NCBI GenBank assembly: GCA_037176845.1
Contig: JAYKXP010000065.1
Coordinates: forward strand, 248,001 to 312,000
Direction: 5' to 3'
Source: Paramarasmius palmivorus
Taxonomy: Eukaryota > Basidiomycota > Agaricomycetes > Agaricales > Marasmiaceae
Length of the DNA stretch: 64,000 nt
The notes under the pieces were generated by a model. It did no database searches. It was not told the origin of the DNA and was given only the letters and a program-made list of their open reading frames with translations. Positions 11,234 through 21,576 of the stretch are shown piece by piece. Within the stretch, counting starts at the first letter, position 1. Each line of letters begins with the position of its first letter. A program made the position numbers and the translations under genes.

Positions 11234-12708
11234 CTAGCTCGACTCTACCACAAACCCGCCGGTCGTCATATTCCATCCTAGCTGCTCATACGTCCACCCG
11301 AACACCTTACCATCCTCTCCATGCAGACCAACTAGCAGTGAACGGTGTAGCCCGGGTTTGCGATGAATGTTGTCTAGGGTCTTCATGTCATCGTCAGAAA
11401 GGGTTACCAGCTACGTTAAACGTCAATATTTCGGAGCCTATTAAACTGTTTGTTGGACGCTCACCGTCATATTAGTGACCATACGACGCTCATTTTCCGT
11501 TTTCGGTATGGCGATCGTACCTCGCTGGACCGCCCAGCTGATCAAGACTTGGGCCGGTTCGACATTCAGTCTGTCTGCGATGGCTTGGATATCAGAGTTA
11601 TCCAAAAGTCCGACAGGTACATCAGGGCGTGGCTGGCCTTGTGATAGAAGTCTGATTGTCAGATTTTCGCTACCGTGATTGACTAGAATGACATACCTAG
11701 CGGTGAATAAGCGGTGAGAAGTATCCCTTTTGATTCACAATAGGCTTTCAGCTCGTGGTTCGGGAGATAAGGGTGTGCTTCGACTTGATTGGTGGCTGGG
11801 ATGATCTTGCAATGTGGAAGAAGTATCTCCAAGTTCTTGATAGAGAAGTTGGATACACCGATCGCTTTCACTTTACCTGGACTTCTGTGAGTTCCCAGGC
11901 TCCATGTCACTCTCAACAGACTCACCAGTTTCAACCAACTTCTCCATGGCTTGCCACGTTTCAACGAATGTCGGGCTTTCTTCTGGTGCAAGAGCGTCGG
12001 CGACAAGATACTGAGATTTGCCATCACTAGCTTCATAAGAGGTCAGTAACAGAATGGATACTCAAAGGACATGCAGAAACATACAGGGCTTCATATACCA
12101 GTTCGTCATGGCTTGTGGCCAATGCATGAGATATAGATCGACGTATTCGAGCCCAAGGTTCTTCAAACTCTCTTCGAACGTTTCTCTGACGCGAAAATGA
12201 TCGCTGGTAGACGATATGAGCGGTACAGCAGAGAGTGGGGTGGTGGATTCCTCACTTGAGCTTGGTCGTCACAAAGAACTCTTCCCTTGGAATACCAGAG
12301 TCCCGGATAGCCTGCCCAACCGCCTCTTCGTTCCCTATAATCAGAGTTAGTTAGAACACCGAAGTCTTGGTACGACAGAGGATATTCTTCACCATAGCTT
12401 GAAGCCTTTGCAAACCCAGTTCACCGCGATTAGTGATTGATTTGACAGCCATCAAGGTAAATCTTACTGTGTCAAAGTGCCGGTATCCAACCTGAAGATA
12501 GCGGGTCAGGAATGTTTTGAGCTTGGAACGCGATTACACACGGAAATGGCTTTTGAACAGTAGTCATATACACGCTTTCCGCCTCCAGGAGTGCCGATCC
12601 AACACCTGAAGACAACGTAAGCAAATGGAGACACATTCGGATAAGCTGTACTTGCCCCATCCCTACAGCTGGAATCTTCTGGCCATTATTGAGAGTAAAA
12701 GATAGCAT
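11234..12708 (-). CDS. aldo-keto reductase copy 2 (intact)
   Basis: A cytosolic-type NAD(P)H-dependent aldo-keto reductase of about 320 residues in ten exons. The (beta/alpha)8 family motifs are in order: KIPAVGMG near the start, GYRHFDT with the catalytic Asp, ASSYGNEEAVG with the catalytic Tyr, FFVTTKL with the Lys, [12 protein letters not shown] with the His, [25 protein letters not shown], and [12 protein letters not shown] which binds the cofactor 2'-phosphate side. The last exon begins [16 protein letters not shown] and ends GGFVVESS. The first intron uses a GC donor (ATGGG then GCAAGT at 12655) where copy 1 has GTAAGT. The substrate cannot be told from sequence. It is divergently placed to DUF4419 copy 1. 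Confidence 0.88.
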
Positions 12709-13365
12709 TTCGTTGTTGTGGGGACCACAGGCATTTCTGCGCCTTTTATGACTCTTGGCTTCGGGTAGAGTCCGAGGTGAGTTTGGGATGAGTAAGCTCT
12801 TGCTAAGTCCAGTGAAACTTCTCGAAGCATCAGATAAGGAGATCCCTGCATGACAAGAGGCCAGAAAATTTCTGCAAGGAGTGGTGATCTATATGTAGTA
12901 CTGCTGTCGAAGAGCAAGAGGTGTTCGTGAGAAGAATAGTTTAAGCGGCCCGGCCATGCCCAGACCTCCTGGCCCTGTATACATTGAACGCTTCTGGCAC
13001 TCATTTCCTCGTGCGTTACTGGTCTTGAAACGCGACTCTATCCACGCTCCAGGTATTCACTTAGTGCGTTACGATAACTCATACCGGAGGGGCGAAGGAC
13101 AATGAGTGGCGCCAATCATTGTATGCGACGCGAATCGGTGGGTCAAGGTGAGTCACCTATAAACTGGAATACTGTAGCTCGTTGAAACTTCGAATAGATT
13201 GGGCCCAGAAACATACCCACAACGCTGTTGAATCTAATTCCAGCATGGCTTCTGCTGTTGAGCAGGTCACGCTTGTGATGTTTCTCCCGCAATGCGATGC
13301 AAGAGCTTTGCCTATAAATCATGAGCCTTCGATAAACATCTTCTCTGGTCATTTCAATCGACATC
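12709..13365. other. divergent promoter region, AKR copy 2 / DUF4419 copy 1
   Basis: A 657-base region between two divergent genes. A TATAAAT motif near 13312 lies about 50 bases before the DUF4419 ATG. On the minus strand a CATAAAAGG-like element occurs near 12747, about 40 bases above the AKR start. No gene is seen here. Confidence 0.45.
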
Positions 13366-14818
13366 ATGCCTGTCTCTTTCTACCCTGCTCAACATCCCGC
13401 AAACCCGATCCAGCTCTCAAAGGAGACCATCGAGAAAACTACATCACTCTCCATCCTCAGGGATGCGGCCTACGATCAATACCAAAAGGCAGGAGAGATT
13501 CTCCAATCGTCTTTTCGCAGCGGAGAACCTATCCTGGCGCGCTCCAACGGTCTCGTCAACGGTCTCAGCGATGCCTACAATTACCATCGTGCCATATCCA
13601 TCAGACCTGACGACGTATGGATCACAATCCTCACACAGTTCAGCTTCTTCGTAAATGCCAACGCAGAACAACTGCGCGCTCAGTTTGTCGAGCATAAGGG
13701 CCAGAAGAAATTGAGGGTCGAAACCGAAGGGACTCGATATACGGTCGATTTCGGGCTTCTTGCAAGGATGATGACGGGAGAACTTCGAAGAAACGTGAAG
13801 GATTCCAGTTTATGCGACTGGATTCTCCCCGACTTCAGCACCACGACGCTGAATGACACAGTTGTCAGCTCTGTGGTTATGATGGCCACCCTCCAGAAAT
13901 ACTTCAGCTACGAATTTGGGCTGACTTGCGGTATTCCCAAGGTCACGCTCGAAGGCGAAAAGGCCGATTGGGAAAAACTACTCGCGAGGATAGACAAGCT
14001 GAAGGAGTATGGAGACGAAACGACCAGATGGGAAAACCTTTTGCGTCCAGTGTTGTCTCGCTTCGTCTCTGCATTCGATACTCCCAATAGTCAGGAGAAT
14101 CTCGACTTTTGGCAAAGAGTCGCCCATTTTGATGGCGGGGGTAGTGGGCCCACATATGTTTGTGGCTGGATGACGGCTTTTTGCGTCTTCGGTGCAGATG
14201 GGAAATGGCTTGGAGACCAGGCAGACACGGTACCTAGCTTTCTGATACTTTACGACCTCTCTCTCTAACCTTGAATGCCAGGAAATCCCGGAACCTGCGA
14301 CTTCTCTCAAAGACATGCACAATATGCTTGCGCGTTGGCAAAGCAACCTCGTACTGGATGGAGTACACTATCACGCACTGGATAGCGAGGACATTCCCGC
14401 AGCGTACGCATCAGTACCCGTCACTCTGGATGATAACGGAGATATCTTTGATACCATTATGGTGGCGGGGATGGTTGGCTTGCGCGTTAGCGAATCAGGA
14501 GATCCATCCCTGACTGTATTTCGATCGCAGGCCGCGGACAGTCCGTCTGGAGACGCTCGGAATACTCGGACCAAGACAGCCAGGGCGCGCCCGAAGTTAG
14601 GACAAATTTTGGCGTCGGTTCCAAAGGTCTTTCGGCGTTCGCAGACTGCCGAGGTTCCGACTGAACCCTCAGGTTCAGATGGCCCTCCTCCTAAACAAAC
14701 GGGGGATATGCCTCCTGAATCGACACCTGAACGTGGCGAAGCTCGGTATGATACCATACAACCGGTTCCAGGGTGGTGGATCTTCGTCAAGATGTACAAA
14801 AAGCCCTACGATACCTAG
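13366..14818 (+). CDS. DUF4419 domain protein, copy 1
   Basis: Exons 13366-14229 and 14282-14818 give 466 residues. The DUF4419 pattern is strong: HRAISIRPDDVWITILTQFS, VNANAEQLRAQFVEHKGQK, DWILPDFSTTTLNDTVVSS, CGIPKVTLEGEKADWEKLL, WENLLRPVLSRFVSAFD and a C-terminal GGGSGPTYVCGWMTAFCVF. The molecular role of DUF4419 is not known. A second copy lies at 52443-53731 on the other strand with the same single intron position (after GDQADT here, GNRPDT there). Copy 1 carries an extra low-complexity segment of roughly 55-60 residues, basic then proline/serine-rich, between VSESGDPSL and ARYDTIQPVPGWWIF. Both copies share the GWWIF ending motif. Confidence 0.85.
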
Positions 14819-15982
14819 GAGGAGTTGTGGAGCCCAAAGCGTGTATTATGTCCAGCGTAAATGAAGCCTGTTCACTTTCCCTAGCTTACTGTTGGCTTAC
14901 TGGATTCGAATTTCGCAGCGCCCATCCGTAGTAATAGTATCCCCATCGGATCCTTCCTCCGAGTCGCGACCTCCTAGCTCCTCCTAGCTGTTCATGTTAT
15001 GTCATAGAAGATGGTCTGGCGCTAATCTAAATGACTTGCAGTCCTGGATATCTCGTGGTAATCAGTGGAATATGTTCACCTTTCCGCGCCCATTAGTTCT
15101 GGTTGGTCAGTCCGATTCAGCGTGCAGTGCAACATTGCACTGAGGTCTGGTCACGGTCCACGTGCCCGTGACATCAGACTACGGCGATGTGCAGACGTTT
15201 TGAAATTTTCCGACCTAGATAGACCACAATCGTGCGTTCCGATTTCTGAGTCACTCGGAAGGTGAGGAATCTTTACCTTTTGCCCCGATTTAGATCGTTA
15301 ACTACTCTAAGTATGTGGATTGGATCTACAATCACAGGGTCGATATTGCTCGGCCGGTCACAGGATGGCTGGTCTCATGGAACTCCAAGGTCCTCCAGAG
15401 CGGTGTTGATTCTTGAAGAGTAAAACGTTGGCAAAAGTAAGTGACACGTTGATTGTGTTGAGAGGGAATTCTCAATTTACATGCTCTGGGTGCATGTGCA
15501 TATCTGTCGATTCCGTACTACTCCTGTTCGAAGTAGGCACTGCAGTACACTCTGCTCTACACAATCTCGCCATCTCTGCAACGCTACTGTACTATGGTGA
15601 GGCGAATTACATATTCCCATTCACTCTGGCTAAATCTCGGTGGTAAGCGTATATCCTAATACTCACCTCGCATGAGATGAGATAAAACTGACTATCAGAT
15701 GATGTACAGGTGCAGCACCGCTTCTCCAAGTCCCCTTGGGGATTGGGAAGGCTTCCATTGAAAATCGGTAATTAGACGTCACCGAGGCAGCCACAATGTC
15801 ATTGAGCGTCAATCTACAGCCTTTTTGCCTCGCATGTATTCAGTAGCGATATTCAGGCGCCAGCGCCGGGCCCGCTGCGTTTCAATCGCAATGAGTCAAA
15901 CAATAGAGGACTACGATAAAAGGCTGGAGATTCCCGCAACACTAACGCGACACTATCAACCTTTCCCCCCACATCCACATCA
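14819..15982. other. long intergenic stretch, no gene seen
   Basis: About 1.16 kb without a supportable gene. Several frames of 60-80 codons occur, but none has splice continuity or family resemblance. The right end is pyrimidine-rich (CTTTCCCCCC near 15961) just before the ABC gene start, as in many fungal core promoters. Confidence 0.5.
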
Positions 15983-18621
15983 ATGGGCCAACCTAGTACG
16001 GAGAAGGTAGTAGACTCGCCGAGAACCGAGGTAGTGAAGAAGCTGCAAAAGAAATCGAGGCCAACGGAGACGCTTCACCTTGGAGTTTATCGTGTAATTC
16101 TCGAGAAGAAGACTTCATTTGGGGAAAGATTTCAAACGAACAGGATACCCGAACTGAAAGAGCGGTTCCTCAAATCATGGAAGCTCGTCGAACGTCTCGT
16201 CCGGGAAATCGTGTCCTTGGGGCCCGTGCTCTTCATCCTTCTCATGGCAGTCAAGATATGGGAGGACGTCCAAGATGTGATTCTGTTACTTTTTGAGACG
16301 CATGTTCTTCATGTAGTACGTCAACGATCTTTCGACAATGATTTGTATTTGAACCGCAGTTCATAGCTCGAAATTGGCCTCAAAAATCACGCTATCGATG
16401 CTAGATCATTGGTACAGGCTCTGGCTATGCAAGCGCTCTGTGTGTCTATATCGTCCGCGATAGCACGGTGGTGGTGAGTATGGACCTTTGCAGAGCTTCG
16501 GGGTACTCATGTATACACCTAGCCGTCATATTCGTCCCAAGTTGGAAGGAAAGGTCCAACATTACTATCAAGACATTCTTCTTAGCAGTACGTCTCTGTC
16601 GCCCTCCTGTCTTCAGTCTCTTTGATTTTCTCCGTAGCAAAGCTTAGCATGGATATGCCAATGCTGCAAGGTGAACCTTCCTCTTACAACAGCCGTCCCC
16701 GTTACTGAAGCACGCTTGCATGGTTATAGATAACATTAATCAAGATCATATCTCCGCTGGTCTACCATGGGACACATTCGAAAACATCACCAAGCTACTC
16801 GCTAAAATAGTGGCCGTGGCCGGTCAAATTGGTGTCGTACTTCGGCTTGCGCGAAAACAAGGAGCGACTTTCACGCTAATTTGTCTTGCTCGGCCGCTCC
16901 TCTCCATGATCACCCAAGATGAAATATGGACTAGACGTATGTGCTTTCTGCAACCCCAGGAAAAAATACATACTAATTCGCCTGCAGCTCGAGTCATAGA
17001 AACAGTTAACCAAGACTTCATACGCATGCGTTCTCTGAAAGACTTGCAGGACAAGAGGTTCAGACACGATATTATCAGTAGCAACATCGTACAATACATA
17101 ATGGACCGTGCGTAGTCGAGTGTAATGGTCTTGGCCTAACTGACCCTTGCACAGAGTTTCAGGCTGCGCGCAAGTCGTTGGGCGACATAGCCGTTGACTA
17201 CCCTGAACATCAGTATCGCGAGAAGAATTTTTCGTTGGTAATGGACATCCTCACAGAGCTTTCAGGAACTTTCCCTATGGTAATTCTTTGTGCTAGCTGT
17301 CCTATGGCAATAGTTCTAACGTTCATTTCGGCTTCTAGATGTACTACGCCATGGTGGCGCTTATTCGGCCATCCGAAATGAGTCTCACCATCATAGCCAC
17401 GCTACAGCAATCTTCAACTCTCCTTCGTTGGTCGTTTTACGAGATATATTACGAGCTAGATTCTTTCCGCCGAAACCTAAGTAGCCTGCAAGAGTTTTAT
17501 GATCTCCAGGCCGCAGTCAAAGTAATCAAAGATGGTCATCTGGATTTCCCCTGCGAGAACTCCTCGTCAGATGGAATGGCATTTGAGTTGAAGTACGTTT
17601 ATTTCTTCTTAATCTCATCGCGCTCTAGCTCATCTTGGTCCTAGGAACGTCACTTTCTCGTACCCTAGCAATAAGAACGATTCTTCTGATTCTGAAAAGG
17701 ACGAAACTCCAAAGAAGGCTCTTGATGATGTCTCTTTCCGCATCGAACCTGGTCAACTTGTCGTGGTTGTCGGGCACAACGGATCCGGGAAATCGACCTT
17801 TATCAACCTCCTCACTCGCATGTACGAAGTCACATCTGGAGAGATCCTTGTCGACGGAGAAGATATCCGACGTTTCAAGATTGCAGATTTCCGACAAGCC
17901 ACCGCTACATTGACCCAGGAGCACAATTTGTTCCCTCTTTCTATTGCGGAGAATATTGGGCTTGGTTATCCTGAAGCTCGAATGAACAAGGAGATGATCA
18001 CGGAAGCGGCGAAGAAGGGTGGAGCCGAGGCGCTCATTGAGAAGATGGAGGCTGGGGCAGACACGGTGTTGGACCCAATGACTATTCAGTACTATGCGCA
18101 TGTGGAAGAAGATGATGGAACAGAGCTGGCGAGCTACGTGAAGAAGATGAAAAAGTCGACTGACGTTTCTGGTGGTGAACGTCAGAGATTGGTTGCGTGA
18201 GTTCGCTTCTGTTCTCTTCTGGCTGTTCTCACTAATGGATTACTCCTGTTCTAGTGCCCGAACATTCATGCGATTCAATTCGAACAAGATTCGATTCGTA
18301 GCTGTCGATGAACCCTCTTCAGCGTTAGATCCTGAAGGAGAGGTTGAGCTGTTCAACAATCTCAGGAAAGCCAGAGCCGGAAAGACGATGCTCTTCGTTA
18401 CTCACCGATTCGGGCCTCTCACAAAGCACGCGGATAAGATCATGTTCGCACATCCATTCTTCCCTGCTACAATTATACTGACACCACGCGACAGATGTAT
18501 GAAAGAAGGAAAGGTTGTAGAGTCAGGGACACATGTGGAACTCATGGCAAAAGAGGGAGAGTATTGCAAGATGTATAACATCCAGGCAAAGGCCTTCGAG
18601 ACACCCAAGGAAGAAGACTAG
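15983..18621 (+). CDS. ABC transporter-family ATPase with one nucleotide-binding domain
   Basis: Eleven exons chain in frame from MGQPSTEKVV to FETPKEED. The nucleotide-binding domain is complete: Walker A GHNGSGKST, Q-loop region TLTQEHNLFPLSIAENIG, signature VSGGERQR, Walker B IRFVAVDEPSSALD and switch histidine in FVTHRF. The last intron (18444-18494, 51 bases, divisible by three) has a weak GTTCGC donor; removing it restores the family-like ADKIICMKEGKVVESGTH. The N-terminal part has few hydrophobic helices, the clearest being GPVLFILLMAVKIW near residue 75, fewer than the six of a normal ABC half-transporter. It belongs to half-size fungal ABC proteins that may work as dimers or may not transport. 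The substrate is unknown. Its 3' end lies close to the SigF-like gene on the other strand. Confidence 0.8.
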
Positions 18622-18749
18622 GGAATGCACGGACATTGGAATGATCAGTGGCATGGACTCAATATGCAGTACACCTGTAGCCCAATATTAGACAAGAGGT
18701 ACGATAGGATGCAAAGTCTAGAAAGAAGTCCGAAGTTCTTGCAGTCCAT

Positions 18750-19504
18750 TCAGTCCGTTTTGTTTCCGTCGTAAAGTCCCCTGGTGTCATGATGCCCAGC
18801 TGCCGTATCCTCCGACGAAGGCCGAGTGTCGCTCGTTTGCCAGAATCCTAGAAATTGGCCAATACTTGCATTGATATTGGAACCGATCGTAGCGCCCTTC
18901 AGCGCCAAACGAATGATGGGGGCAATTGGGGGTATGAGAAGGCTCATGAAGTCCTGTCTGATGCTTTAGCCAATTGCAGGCAAACAGAGCGCGCGCCGAC
19001 GTACATCAGGGTGATAGAAATCTTCTTGGAACGCGATGTAATGGAGACCTTCTACTTCTCGTAGTGTCAGACGTACGATCAACCTGCTCTTGTATCAGCA
19101 TCAACTTGAAGGCCTAATGACCGAATAGACGCACCTGGCCCACGCAGGGTTAAAGGGAGATAGCCTGATGTGAAACTTCTGCCTCACTTCTACGAATGCA
19201 ACATCGTTCTCCGCGTCATACATCACGCTCTCGACGCGTGCTTCAATCTTGGGAGACATGATACGATACCACCTGCGAACGGCAATCATGTCAGTGAATC
19301 CGCCACAAAGAAAGACGAGACTAACTGGTAGATGCCCAACAGAGAATCCCTAGATCCTGGACCAGGAGTTACAGAGCATATCGGGTGTCGAAATCCAACA
19401 TCAGGTGTGAGATACCGTTCTGCTGTTGCTTTCTGGACGTCGGGAGATACTGCAGTTGTCAAGAGAGTAACCACGGATTTCAATTCCTCTCTGGGGTTTT
19501 GCAT
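18750..19504 (-). CDS. SigF-like NTF2-like domain protein
   Basis: Exons 19504-19326, 19272-19135, 19083-19005 and 18953-18750 give 199 residues. The pattern is that of the basidiomycete SigF-like NTF2 family: MQNPREELKSVVTLLTTAVS, RYLTPDVGFRHPICSV, IYQWYRIMSPKIEARVESV, KFHIRLSPFNPA, LHYIAFQEDFYHPDDFMSL and IGQFLGFWQT. The intron borders were chosen by restoring RLIVRLTLREVEGLHYIAF across a 51-base intron. NTF2-like cone folds usually bind small ligands or act as enzymes or scaffolds; no catalytic residues can be assigned here. The C-terminal helix region IIRLALKGATIGSN could contact membranes. It converges with the ABC ATPase gene. Confidence 0.8.
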
Positions 19505-19755
19505 TGGTGGTGGTTGACGGGAAAGCTGGCGAGGTGGTGTTGTTGAGGCATTGTATACCTGACGTCACTGGCGACCGTCGCCTTTCAGGCAAGGGCCAAA
19601 ATTGTTCTCACGAGAGAACGCATGGGCTCAGACGTGTTTGATCTACAGCAAACAGAAAAAAACCTCTAGGCCGCATTAAAAAAGATGTAATCGTATGTAT
19701 CAAGCAGTTACATCCTCTGTGCTAAGTTCCTGCACCTCGGAGATACCAGTTATGT

Positions 19756-21340
19756 TCAACCGTAACGGAGCTGAAATGCCCATCTATTATACGACGGAGT
19801 CTCAGCCTCTTCTGAATACTCTTCATCGTCGCTGACGTTGTCTTCATCTGGAAAGTCGTCCTCTTCCGCTTCCTCTTCCTCCCTGACCTTCTTGAAGTGC
19901 TCCTCAATAGTCTTGCGGTGAAGGATATCCAGACTATAATCGACGTTAGCTTGAAGCTCCACAAGAAGGCAAATGGCGTAGTACTCACGTCGGGACACCA
20001 AAATTTGTCTTCTGAATACCTTTTTGTGCGATAAAGTCTAGCTCCTCTCCCATCGACATTACCGTAAACACCGGACTCTTGGCTACTTTTCTCCATAAAC
20101 TTGGTTCCAAGCCATATTTGGAGGATTCGAGCGCAACACAGTAGCTAAATCTCAGTTGTGAATTCTCCAGAACTTCGAACGCCATTCTTGATCTAAACGT
20201 CGAAGGTGATTCGTATGTCTCCCGCAGAGCAAGTACCCAGGAGTTGCTTTCGATGGTGCGATATCCGGTGCTCATTTCTTCGAGGACGAGTTTCGTGGGT
20301 CTACTGTAACCGCGAGATTCTATCCAGTTTTGTTCAGTTGAAGGATCAGCGTTGACGATGGTGGTAGGGGAATAATCAGGAATAGGGGGAAGAGTGATAG
20401 TCCAACATGACGAATCTCCGACATGACGAGACCGGTCGACCCTGAAGGATTCGAGACGTGCGCTGGCAAGAAGATTGCTTCGATTCGGGTGATAGGGATT
20501 CCACACAGCGCCAAATTCCCATTCACTCCCGTCAGAATTGAGCATCTTCCATCCACGGTCAACATACTTCTGCCGTGCAGAATCGCGTTCTGGTCTCTCG
20601 AAGGAGAAACATATCAAAGACCGGCGTTCTTCGAAAGTGGCCTTGGGGTATAAGCAATACGCGTGCGAGTAGGAGATGACGTTCATGACAACCGCTGAGG
20701 AAGATGGTAAGAGATTGTGAGTCTGTGATCTAAGAAGCATGGTATACGTACTTGAATGGAAATTGAGAATGATATCCATAGGCGAATTCGTCGCTGTTAT
20801 CAGTTGGATCTTCCTCCCTCTTTTCGACAGATTGTACACCCCAGCAAATCCTCGCCCCGAATAGTCATATAAAGTCCCATCGACAATGTCCCCCGTCACT
20901 TGTTCAATCGCTTCCTTCAACCCCTTTGGCTGTTTATCTCTGGCCTCAAACTCCCAACCAATCGCCAGCAAAAAATCCGCTACTACTCCACTATAACGAT
21001 GCTCGACATAGATGTCCAGGTCAGAATCCGGGTATGACACACGATGGAAGAATTGAAGAGCTGTGGAGCCCGAAATGAGCATGCCGGTCAACGCTTGCAA
21101 GATTCGAAATTGGTCGAATTCAGATCGAGAGAAGTAGGGCGATAGAAGAGTGTAGATGCAAAATGCAGTCTTGCGGTAGCTCTGAACATTTGAATACGCT
21201 TCCCGGTTGACAAGAGAATAGCGGTGGAGATCCCGAGGCGAGAGGCAGCTGCATATGAGATCATTCGTTGGAAATGGCCTAAACAACATCAGAGATTGAT
21301 GTACATACTCATGAACAGAATAAACCTACAGGAGAGGCAT
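19756..21340 (-). CDS. F-box-like protein with nucleotidyltransferase-type motif
   Basis: Exons 21340-21330, 21278-20752, 20694-19989 and 19933-19756 give 473 residues. A short first exon (MPLL) plus a 51-base intron leads into PFPTNDLICSCLSPRDLHRY, an F-box-like helix pair. The segment LISGSTALQFFHRVSYPDSD followed by LDIYVEH matches the nucleotidyltransferase-fold signature: G-S, then 12 residues, then D-x-D. A third carboxylate is expected on a following strand, but RKIQLITA has none, so catalysis is doubtful. The family looks like a common but uncharacterised Agaricomycete group (ILNFHSTVVMNVISYSHAYC, ATFEERRSLICFS). The internal 57-base intron has no stop and keeps the frame, so retention would add 19 residues. 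The C-terminus is acidic. Confidence 0.75.
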
Positions 21341-21576
21341 GGCGTTGGTATCGGATGGTGGTTCGATGGCAGGTTTCACTTGTCACTATCACTTGTCACA
21401 GTGCAGTCATAGAAAATGGCGGACATCATCTGACCGTTCTAATGCCACGCAACCAGAATCTGCAAATTTTGGGGCGTGTTTTCAGGAAGCATAGCTACAT
21501 GCATGAGGTAGTTAAAGTATCCTCAAAGAACTCGTTATATGTACAAGGCGGTCCCAAGTCGACAACCAACACAGAT

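Noticed and set aside
14880..14925. A GATTCGAAT string that recalls the T-loop of a tRNA gene
   Set aside because: No matching acceptor stem, anticodon arm or D-arm can be folded around it.
18444..18494. ABC protein with a 17-residue insert between the H-loop and the C-terminus
   Set aside because: The insert has GT-AG ends, a length of 51 bases divisible by three, and its removal restores the conserved family sequence, so it is treated as an intron despite the weak donor.
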